NCBI GenBank assembly: GCA_004151065.3
Contig: NWUY0300017187.1
Coordinates: forward strand, 5,113-17,742
Reading direction: 5' to 3'
Length of the DNA: 12,630 bases
From: Larix sibirica
Lineage: Eukaryota; Streptophyta; Pinopsida; Pinales; Pinaceae
Under the pieces are notes generated by a model. It was not told the DNA's origin. It did no database searches and saw only the letters and a list, made by a program, of their open reading frames with translations. Shown here piece by piece: positions 6,550 to 12,630 of this stretch. The translations under genes were made by a program, and so were the position numbers. Each line of letters begins with the position of its first letter. The first letter of the stretch is position 1.

Positions 6550-7880
6550 TATGGGTATGTTGCATAACAACATTCACCAAGGGTTTCTTGCATTCTGACA
6601 ATCTTATACAATTAAGTTGGATTGAGATGTTTCTTAATGTTTATGTCACACAATGACATTCATCTTGGATATCTTATGTCAAATTGCTCTATTCTCAAGT
6701 GTTATGTTGCAGCGTGACATTCACTATGGGTTATGTTTCATTGCTACATTTCTCAATGGTTATGTGAGATTGTGATATCCCCCAATGGTTTAGTCTCATA
6801 ATGACATTTCTTATTGATTATGTTGAATTGTAACATTCATTAATGGTTATATGTCACCTATTGACATTTATAAACGAAAATGTCGCATTGCCATATTCAC
6901 CAATGGTTATGTCACATTTCAACTTTCATAAAGGGTTACGTCATAGTGTAACATTCAAATTTCTTTATGTTACATAACTTGTGACATTCTTAAAGGGTTA
7001 TGTTGGATTATAATATACCTCAATGGTTATGTCACATATGACATTCATATAGTTTAACTTATGTGGAATTTATATTTTCCTTAATGGTTACGTCCAATTA
7101 TAACATTCATCTTAGTTGTTGACATATGTGTAATTTGTGTGTTCCTAAATGGTTATGTCACATTATGATGCCCATTCCCCAAAATTTGACTATAGTTGAC
7201 CATATTTCACTATGGTATGTAGCTGACTTTTTATGATAGATTGCAACATTCATAAAGGTATATGTCTCATTGCGACTTTCCTCAAACATTCTATTGGATT
7301 ACAACATTCCTCAAACATTATGTCACATTCTAATGTTCATTTTTGCTGACTTATGTTGAATTCAAATGTTCCTCAATGGTTATGTCACATTGCAATGTTC
7401 ATCAAGGGGTAAGTCACATTGTGATGTTCCTCAAGGGTTATGTTGGATGGCAATGTTCCACAATGATTATGTTGTATTGAGACATTCATCTTGGTTGAAA
7501 TACATGGGATTACTATGTTCCTCAATACTCATGTTGTGTTGCAACATTCATTAAGGGTTATGTACTTTGTGAAATTCATTAATGATTTTGTTGGATTTTG
7601 AGGTTAATTAATGGTTATGTCGTAGTGTGACGTTCTTAACTTCTTCTTGGTGGGCTTACATAGAATTGCTATGTTTCTTAATGGTTGTGTTCTACTGCAA
7701 TGTTCATCAAGGTTTATGTTGCATTGTGATGTTCCTCAAGAGTTATGCTGACTTGTGAAGTTCCTTAATGCTTATGTCTCATTGCAACATTCATCTTGGT
7801 TGAATTATTACTAATTTCTATGTTCTTCATTGATTATGCCATATTGTGATGTTTATGAATTGTTATGTCACATCCTCAAA
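6550..7880 (+). repeat. 29-bp-period satellite array, about 45 units
   Basis: Units share GGTTATGTCACATTGTGACA followed by TTCATCAA-like bases, with a modal spacing of 29 bp (27-33). Clear unit starts include 6731, 6760, 6790, 6819, 6907, 6936, 7384, 7413, 7442 and 7471. Substitution is extensive, with CATT/TGTT and CAAT/CAAG alternating. Many units contain an imperfect palindrome, GTCACATTGTGAC. A patch of the 10-bp family interrupts the array at 7182-7220. The approximately 60-codon open frame at 7366-7554 is simply repeats read through. Confidence 0.88.
7182..7220 (+). repeat. Patch of the 10-bp family inside the 29-bp array
   Basis: About four units (ATAGTTGACC, ATATTTCACT, ATGGTATGTA and a partial ATTTGACT) stand in the same orientation as the 6052-6514 array, with 29-bp units on both sides. 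Confidence 0.75.
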
Positions 7881-8019
7881 GATTATATACAATTCCCATA
7901 ATTGATCTGAGTAACAGTTTGCAATGATGCATTACGACAACCAATAGTGTTCACTTATATTTTCACTTGATTTTTTGTTTTCGTTTTAAATCATGAGTAA
8001 AATAAGAATTATATGTTTT
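7881..8019. other. Non-repetitive spacer between arrays
   Basis: About 140 bp of AT-rich sequence without clear units or coding potential. It separates the 29-bp array from the third 10-bp patch. Confidence 0.5.
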
Positions 8020-8240
8020 GACTCATTGACTATAGGTTGATTATAGTTGATTTTAACTAAATTTGGTTGATATTGGTTCAATATTGTGGTTAAATTTGGT
8101 TGAGTGTTGTTGAGTGTTGTTGAGTGTTGTTGAATATGGTTTTCTATTGTTGATCACAATGGACTATGGTTAACTATCTTCAACTTTGGCTCATTGTGAA
8201 TGACCATAGTTGATCTTGGTTGATTGGTATTGTATGCCAC
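8020..8240 (+). repeat. Third patch of the 10-bp minisatellite
   Basis: Diverged units (ATAGTTGATT, TTGGTTGATA, ATGGTTAACT, ATAGTTGATC, TTGGTTGATT) in the orientation of the 6052-6514 array. At 8101-8130 three perfect copies of TGAGTGTTGT stand in a row, again with a 10-bp period. This shows local re-amplification of a mutated unit. Confidence 0.82.
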
Positions 8241-8340
8241 ATTAATCATTTGGTAAATTTTATGTCATATTGTAATGTTCCTTTAGGGTTATGTTGAATT
8301 GTAATGTTCCTTAAAGGTTACATACAATTTCTACAATTGA
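8241..8340 (+). repeat. Terminal patch of the 29-bp family
   Basis: About three units: ATGCCACATTAATCATT, TATGTCATATTGTAATGTTC and TATGTTGAATTGTAATGTTC, the last two spaced about 30 bp apart. They repeat the 6550-7880 consensus after the 10-bp patch. Confidence 0.75.
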
Positions 8341-8506
8341 TACATAACATTCTATAAGTTTTATGGATAATTATATAAATTTAATATGTATAACTTGTTT
8401 TTATCTTCATACTTACTATTTGATTATTCCATTAATGAGGAATATTTATCTTCCCTATAATTAATTTTATATTTTTTAGAATTATTTTTATATTATTTTT
8501 TCTCTA
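8341..8506. other. AT-rich spacer before the LINE 3' end
   Basis: T-rich on the + strand and without a gene. The junction with the LINE 3' end is blurred by A/T runs at 8507-8520. Confidence 0.5.
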
Positions 8507-8718
8507 AAAGAAAAAAACTTTATATTCATATTATGAATATACATTCAACTATCAAAATTCATGCTTCTCGAAAGAATTGGGATGCCTTGTCCTTTCCGAA
8601 CAAAAACATTTATCCCCTTGTACATACTGTATTGGTTTTATACAAAATCATATAGCTTCTTGAGGCATCCAACTGGAAACTAAACAGAGAAAGAGTTGAA
8701 GAGATCCATTACCAATAC
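8507..8718 (-). other. LINE 3' UTR
   Basis: About 210 nt follow the RNase H stop (TAA at 8719-8721). The region ends in AATATAAAGTTTTTTTCTTT, which may be a mutated tail. A perfect inverted repeat (TATATTCATA, one base, TATGAATATA) at 8521-8541 lies almost at the 3' end. A 3' stem-loop is a common recognition feature for LINE reverse transcriptases, but DNA this AT-rich can produce it by chance. Confidence 0.6.
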
Positions 8719-9237
8719 TTACAGGTAATAGACATGCACTTCCATCTCTTCCTCAAGAGATCCATCCTTAAATTCCTCTTTCATAACTCCTTCTAGCATT
8801 AGGAGTGCATGTTTTGAAAGTGAATATGCTTCTTTGTTTATCTCCCTATATACATGTATGAAGGTGATCCATTCGAAGGCTTCAAATTTAGCTTTGATTA
8901 AATTCAAGATTGGTCTTAATCCTATATTTTTTATTTTGTGTTTTTATTGGCCCATTCAATAACAACCTTGGAATCCCCTAGCACTTGAATTTTTTTTAAG
9001 TCATTCTAATGTGTGCTTCTTAACACTAACCAAATAGCACATATTTTTTCTCTGGTATTGGATCCTCTACATGTTGCATATTTAAATAGGAAAAAATGAG
9101 TAGAGGTTTTATACAAGATGGCCCTTGCCTCGCAGATTACTAGGTTTCCTTCACTTTCTCCTTCAAAACAACCCCATGGCACTTCCAAGTTCAAGTTTGG
9201 CATCTTCGGTGATCAAGGAGCCTTTTTCTTCGAACTT
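8719..9237 (-). pseudogene. LINE RNase H domain, inactivated
   Basis: Minus-strand segments in order are VPWGCFEGESEGN (usual FDGASxGNP), FKYATCRGSNTREKICAIW (usual RGTNNRAEFIALW), IQVLGDSKVVIEWANK and HVYREINKEAYSLSKHALL (usual RELNxxADxLSKEAL). Comparing with the expected acidic residues, the first Asp is Glu, the catalytic Glu is Lys, the Asp in GDSK is kept, and the last Asp (AD) is Tyr (AY). Stops lie between the second and third segments and at 8719-8721 (the natural end, after VYYL). Plant L1 elements carry an archaeal-like RNase H at the ORF2 C-terminus (established). This domain would not be active. Confidence 0.85.
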
Positions 9238-9399
9238 ACCTAATGTTATTTCACTACTTTGACTACCATATGCACGACTATTGGGATGGGAACGTGATTC
9301 TCCTCGAAGAGTAGGTGGTTTCTTTTCCACCATATCCAATAGACAAACACACTTGGAAAAGCTTTAAATGATTTTAATCTTTGATCATAAAGCCACTCC

Positions 9400-10440
9400 T
9401 TAACACAGTCTTACAAAAACCCACAATTCCAACTTGATTTTGATTTCAATGAGGCATTAGCTTCTTCCCATACATCCTCAGTGTAAGCACAGTTAACAAA
9501 CATATGAGTAACAGTTTCCTCGACCTATCTACAAAGAGTGCATCTCCCCAGACCTTCCCACCCTTTTTTCTTCTAGTTGTCCCAAGTCAACATTTTGTTG
9601 GCCAGAGACAAACAAAGCAAGATGTTAGCCTTCAAGGGGATAGGAAGTTTCCAAAATATTAACCAACAACAACAAATTTATTATGAAATTCCTTCCATTT
9701 CCTTAGTTGCATAGGCTAACTTAACAGTGTATTCTCATATGGATGGATTCTTCGACTATACCAATTTGTCCTCCTCATCTGAAAGTCTTATGGCATCATG
9801 TGACAAGATGTTTATGTACCTAGACCATTCATTATCCTGCTCGCACTCTAGGCCTATGTCCTCTATCAATTTCCACTCCTAAATACATACTATTTTCTTA
9901 GAGAGCACACCAAGATCCTTTTAAGTGAAATAACTCTTTGGAATGTAGTGAATTGAGTGAAACTTCTAATAATTTTTAATCCCCTGCCACCCCAACCCAA
10001 GGGTATTCACCTAATCTCATCTTTGTTTCATTGCTTAGCTTCTAGGAGGTCCATTAGCCAGCTAATAGGAAATATTTTACTAAGGATTTCCATATTATTG
10101 AGCCTCCTTTGGCAAATTTTCTGGCTTCTCTAAACGAGTCCTCCATAGGTCTCTCTTTCATATATTGTGACTTCATTACCTTACCCCACAGGGTTTTTTT
10201 ATAAACTAATCACCAGATGTTTTTGCTACCAATGATTTCCTAAACATGTATATGCATTTTAGACCCCATCATCCAAGTGCTTTAAGGGCGGCTAGGTTGG
10301 TCCATTTTACAAGTGGAATGCCTTATTTAGGCCTTTTACCTTCCCATAAAAATATAAAGCACTTTTTCCTTATTTTTGTCAAGATTCCTATAGGAACATT
10401 TGCAATTGACAACCAAGAAGGTATTGACCAATCCACATGA
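9400..10440 (-). pseudogene. LINE post-RT region and zinc-knuckle (zf-RVT) remnant
   Basis: Just after the deletion the minus strand reads SIANVPIGILTKIRKKCFIF then LWEGK, the thumb/connector that follows a plant LINE RT. GIPLVKWTNLAALKALG and TLWGKVMKSQYMKERPMED come next, then ARKFAKGGSIIWKSLVKYF in successive frames. From 9660 it reads WKLPIPLKANILLCLSLANK, then a CTLC...THMFVNC pattern, the Cys/His cluster of the reverse transcriptase zinc-binding region, and YTEDVWEEANASLKSK. Several stops (for example after WDN and CTLCR) and frame changes occur. Length and order match an intact element in this part, so the damage here is small mutations rather than loss. Confidence 0.85.
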
Positions 10441-10770
10441 AGGATTTTTTTATTTCCCAAATTGTATTTATTTTCCTTCCAAAATTCACATATTTGTGAA
10501 AGAACTTTGAATTGTGATGGCCTTTTGAAATCCAAATAGACTTTCTTTTAATTTCCATGTGATCTCTTCCTTATCTAGAAGGTCATTTCTTTTAGATTCC
10601 ATTTTTTTAAAAGAATCTAGTTCATCATTAGAGAACACTATAGGGAGATTATCCTCAAACGATGATTTGATGTTCTCTTTAATTTCCTTTAGGTCTTCCA
10701 AGGATTTCTGAGCGTTTTGTTTCACCCAACTTTTTATTTTACCTTTTAGTTGTTTCAAATTCTCATCAAA
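10440..10770 (-). pseudogene. LINE ORF2 linker before the RT, with RT core deleted
   Basis: The minus strand reads LKQLKGKIKSWVKQ, a charged helical linker (KSLEDLKEIKENIKSSF, FKKMESKRNDLLDKEEITWK), then after a frameshift near 10545 SIWISKGHHNSKFFHKY and GRKINTIWEIK. The last two are the sequence that normally leads into the RT fingers. The frame is the same as the endonuclease upstream, separated by one TAA at 10771-10773. Where the RT palm should follow, the sequence jumps at about 10440 to the thumb (IPSWLSIANVPIG). No FADD/YADD-type motif or other RT block is present anywhere in the window. Confidence 0.85.
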
Positions 10771-11600
10771 TTATATCATAGTTATCTCGCCTTTAGACAA
10801 ATACACACAAATCCAATTGGAAATTAATAGGATTTTGAAGTCCTCTTCATGGAGCCATGCATGATTTAATTTTAAGGGAGTTCGAAGGTTTTGGACTACA
10901 GGCTCTAGTATTAACAGGATTGGCAGGTGGTTCGAGATCCCTGTAAATCCCACCCAAGAGCTCAAGCAATTTATGTTCCCTATTAAAGCCTCAAAGACCA
11001 AAAACTTGTCCAAGCATTTGGAAATAGCTTCACATCCTCTTCTTTCATTGTGCCAAGTCGACACCAACTTATTTGGTTCCTAATCAATCAAATGATTTTC
11101 AATACAAAAAATGAGCAAAAGAATCCCACAATGAATTTGGTTTGGCTCTTTCTCCCCATACTTCCATAAGGGATTAGGTTAATTTGAAATCCTCGCCAAA
11201 TATCAAATCAGGAAGTCTAAGAATCCCAATTTCTACCATATCTTCCCAATAGGAATTCCTATCAGATTAAGGGCCATACAAGTCCATAATATTTAGAGAA
11301 CAATTCAATTCCTTTGACTCTAGTTTAACTAGGATTCCAAAATTCACTTTTCTTGAGGAAATGGATTTTGAAGAAGGACTCCATCCTGATACCAAACCAC
11401 CAGACTGACCCACCACATCAATGGAACTAAAATACCATTCTTTCAAGAATGAGGCTAAAAATTCAATCGCCTTTCCACCTTCATGCATCGCTTCTTGAAG
11501 CATTTAATCATATCAAGATTATAGAATTTAAAAAGTATTTTAAGGGATTTTTTGTATGGTCCCCTCCCAACCCTCTGATATTGAAATAAAGTATAATCAT
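10771..11600 (-). pseudogene. LINE ORF2 apurinic-type endonuclease, inactivated
   Basis: It starts at the ATG 11598-11600: MIILYFNIRGLGGDHTKNPL (usual SWNxRGLG). After a frameshift come MLQEAMHEGGKAIEF (the catalytic Glu of the QE motif is kept), VVGQSGGLVSGWS and MDLYGP with a stop. Then LPDLIFGEDFKLT follows: the GDxN motif is now EDxK, so Asp is kept and Asn is lost. STWHNERRG, then CLDKFLVFEAL and GISNHLPI come last; in SDHxP the Asp is now Asn. Total length fits the usual approximately 270 residues. Two changed active-site residues plus stops and frameshifts rule out activity. The start is chosen by the conserved N-terminal strand and by overlap with the ORF1 stop. Confidence 0.88.
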
Positions 11601-11940
11601 TAGGAAACGTTTGCCAAGGTTCTCCTTGCTCTGAGGACCCTTACAATGGTTGATTGCTCACTATCTCTTATATCTTTTATAGCCTGAGATTTAGCAATTG
11701 AAATACGATATTTCCTACCTACTGTAGGAATTTGATATTTAACCTGATTCTTCCACGTCTTTTAATTTTTTAAAGTGGAGGTCATAAGATGAAACAAGCT
11801 CTTTAGCCTCCTTTTTAGACAATCTAGGAGACTTCAATTGGGATTTTACACCAGAGGGAGAATCAACCCCTTTGTCAAATGAAACACAATTCTCCTTTCC
11901 AAGAGTCGAGGACCTAGAAGCTTTCTTAACTTTGAAGTTA
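11600..11940 (-). pseudogene. C-terminal end of LINE ORF1
   Basis: Minus strand: a basic, serine-rich stretch (KVKKASRSSTLGKEN, KSQLKSPRLSKKEAKELVSS, YDLHFKKLK), then after a frame change near 11765 KYQIPTVGRKYRISIAKSQA, followed by IKDIRDSEQSTIVRVLRARR and TLANVS, and a stop. The stop TAA (11602-11600) shares its last base with the ORF2 ATG (TAATG). The basic composition fits an RNA-binding LINE ORF1 tail. Assignment rests mainly on its position directly before the endonuclease start. The 5' part is missing beyond about 11940, where AT-rich DNA begins. Confidence 0.65.
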
Positions 11941-11984
11941 TTTAAATAATTTATTTTATAAATTCTCTATATTTTATTCTTATA
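11941..11984. other. AT-rich flank between LINE and SINE
   Basis: Short AT-rich stretch, probably the pre-existing DNA into which the SINE inserted. No coding or RNA features. Confidence 0.5.
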
Positions 11985-12002
11985 TAAATTTTATGTTATT
12001 TT
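11985..12002 (+). repeat. Left target-site duplication of the SINE (18 bp)
   Basis: TAAATTTTATGTTATTTT is identical to 12211-12228. It is an AT-rich target, as usual for target-primed insertion. The boundary inside the T-run is ambiguous by a base or two. Confidence 0.92.
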
Positions 12003-12141
12003 TTCTTAATGAAATTGACCAGAAAACCTACCAATACTTCCCCATGCCTCATGGATGTTAAGGGTGGTAAACCGTTGGCCTCAAGGTTGAAATTTGATGA
12101 GTAAATAGTCGTCATTTGTCATTTTACTCGTCAAAATGTTT

Positions 12142-12153
12142 GAATTCGTGACC
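12142..12153 (-). promoter_or_regulatory. Degenerate B box of the SINE
   Basis: GGTCACGAATTC against the polymerase III B-box consensus GGTTCGANNCC. The CGAATTC part is conserved and there is a small insertion/substitution after GGT. Spacing to the A box is 34 bp, normal for tRNA-derived promoters. Confidence 0.6.
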
Positions 12154-12187
12154 TCCCCTCAGACCGAGAGAGTGTGCACACTTCTTA

Positions 12188-12199
12188 CCAATTGAGCTA
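12188..12199 (-). promoter_or_regulatory. A box of the SINE
   Basis: TAGCTCAATTGG matches TRGCNNARYNGG at every position. It lies 11 bases from the element's 5' end, as expected for an internal polymerase III promoter. Confidence 0.85.
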
Positions 12200-12210
12200 A
12201 CCCTTGAGGC

Positions 12211-12228
12211 TAAATTTTATGTTATTTT
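12211..12228 (+). repeat. Right target-site duplication of the SINE (18 bp)
   Basis: TAAATTTTATGTTATTTT is identical to 11985-12002 and abuts the SINE 5' end at 12210. Confidence 0.92.
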
Positions 12229-12479
12229 ATTTGATCACTTCTTCATATTTTTTTTAAAACAATGTTAGTTATTATGCATTTTATATTATACTTAATTATA
12301 TATTTTTATGATTTATAACTTGTCTATAACTTAATACTTTGAATATATAATGATCTAGAAGTATATTATCTCTATAATAATTTATACTCTTTAAAAAAAA
12401 TTTAAAACTTTATAGGTGAATCCATGAAGGTGGTTCACGATTTTTGGCAAGCGGAACCCAAAAAAATCATTTTTCATAC
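12229..12479. other. AT-rich stretch, no gene seen
   Basis: T/A-rich DNA to about 12415, then a short more balanced stretch (GGTGGTTCACGATTTTTGGC) leading into the palindrome array. No open frame or RNA gene is visible. Confidence 0.5.
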
Positions 12480-12630
12480 CCTTGATCGAGGTATTTTCAA
12501 TCCCTCGATCGAGGTTTACAAACCTCAATTGATGGTTTTAAAAGAACTCAATTGAGCGCTTTAAAAGACCTCGATTGAGAGTTGAAACAAGACCTCAATC
12601 GAGCTATCAAAACCTCGATCGAGGGTTGAA
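12480..12630. repeat. Array of palindromic CTCGATCGAG cores, 20-24 bp period
   Basis: Seven cores start at 12481, 12504, 12524, 12547, 12570, 12594 and 12614: CTTGATCGAG, CTCGATCGAG, CTCAATTGAT, CTCAATTGAG, CTCGATTGAG, CTCAATCGAG and CTCGATCGAG. They are linked by AT-rich spacers (often AAAA/TTTT). Spacing is 20-24 bp. Differences are mostly CG to TG or CA. The array is incomplete at the window edge. Because the core is palindromic, the orientation is undefined. Confidence 0.9.

Larger units (their letters stand above)
8507..11940 (-). mobile_element. Plant L1-type LINE, 5'-truncated, RT-deleted, dead
   Basis: Read on the minus strand, the pieces follow the standard order of a plant L1 element with a C-terminal RNase H. 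They are the ORF1 end (11940-11600), endonuclease (11600-10771), linker (10770-10440), post-RT and zinc-knuckle region (10440-9400), RNase H (9237-8719) and 3' UTR to an A/T-rich end near 8507. Numerous stops and frameshifts, and loss of the RT core at about 10440, show it is inactive. ORF1 is cut at about 11940 where AT-rich DNA begins, as expected of 5' truncation in target-primed integration, although no target-site duplication was found. I recall very similar proteins from conifer genomes; this is memory, not a search. Confidence 0.88.
12003..12210 (-). mobile_element. tRNA-derived SINE, 208 bp, with perfect TSD
   Basis: The minus strand starts GCCTCAAGGGTTAGCTCAAT at 12210. The A box TAGCTCAATTGG lies at 12199-12188, a full match to the RNA polymerase III consensus. 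A B-box-like GGTCACGAATTC lies 34 bp further (12153-12142), degenerate compared with GGTTCGANNCC. A tRNA-unrelated body of about 130 bp follows and ends in a short A-rich tail (AAGAAAA). Flanking identical 18-bp duplications prove a discrete insertion. The first nine bases (12210-12202) are exactly complementary to an internal stretch at 12078-12086. I cannot name the family. It is not a functional tRNA, because no anticodon arm or acceptor pairing can be built. Confidence 0.9.

Noticed and set aside
7366-7554. Open frame with repeated cysteine-rich phrases as a small secreted protein
   Set aside because: It consists of 29-bp units read through; the cysteines come from TGT in the repeat. There is no signal peptide.
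6550-7880. CRISPR-like array of about 29-bp repeats
   Set aside because: Units are contiguous with no unique spacers and are strongly diverged. The context is eukaryotic.
8280-8320. Interstitial telomere repeat (TTAGGGTTA-like)
   Set aside because: Only isolated GGGTTA motifs within 29-bp units. There is no run of TTTAGGG.
10246-10440. + strand open frame of about 64 codons
   Set aside because: It is the antisense shadow of the LINE post-RT region, which has clear protein similarity on the minus strand.
12142-12210. Functional tRNA gene on the minus strand
   Set aside because: A and B boxes are present, but no anticodon or T stem-loop can be formed and the B box is degenerate. The unit is flanked by target-site duplications and has a longer body, so it is a SINE.

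Overview
The window looks like intergenic and intronic DNA from a large, repeat-rich plant nuclear genome, most probably a conifer or other gymnosperm. The grounds are a very AT-rich composition, no compact genes, a decayed plant-type L1 LINE with a C-terminal RNase H domain, a decayed Ty1/copia element, a tRNA-derived SINE and kilobases of diverged minisatellite. The gymnosperm assignment is an inference from remembered conifer LINE and copia proteins and from the long inferred intron. No similarity search was run.

Layout. Positions 1-71 and 4338-about 4523 (+ strand) look like two consecutive coding exons. Their split codon agrees in phase across a 4.27-kb intron that has a consensus donor and a consensus acceptor. 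I do not recognise the protein. The intron holds small tandem duplications (527-605, 898-963, 1166-1313, 2803-2917). It also holds a minus-strand copia relic (about 1488-2635) with an LTR, a primer-binding-site-like stretch, a protease whose catalytic Asp is now Glu, and a possible downstream scrap.

From about 4511 to 8340 the window is a composite satellite domain. A 10-bp minisatellite lies in one orientation (4511-4738), followed by about 1.3 kb of extremely AT-rich DNA. The same 10-bp unit then appears in the opposite orientation (6052-6514, including 33 units without an indel). A 29-bp-period array follows (about 6550-7880), then the 10-bp family again (about 8020-8240) and a last patch of the 29-bp family. 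The inverted arrays around an AT-rich core recall foldback elements.

From about 11940 down to about 8507 (minus strand) lies a dead LINE. It contains, in order, the end of ORF1, a one-base-overlapping stop-start (TAATG) into ORF2, endonuclease, linker, post-RT region, zinc-knuckle region, RNase H and 3' UTR. The catalytic core of the reverse transcriptase is missing at a junction near 10440. Beyond it lies a SINE (12003-12210, minus strand) with A and B boxes and a perfect 18-bp target-site duplication. The window ends in a short-period array of palindromic CTCGATCGAG cores that runs off the edge.

Nothing here forms an operon or a working pathway. The only candidate host gene is the two-exon fragment; everything else is mobile-element debris or tandem repeat. 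Boundaries of degenerate elements are approximate.
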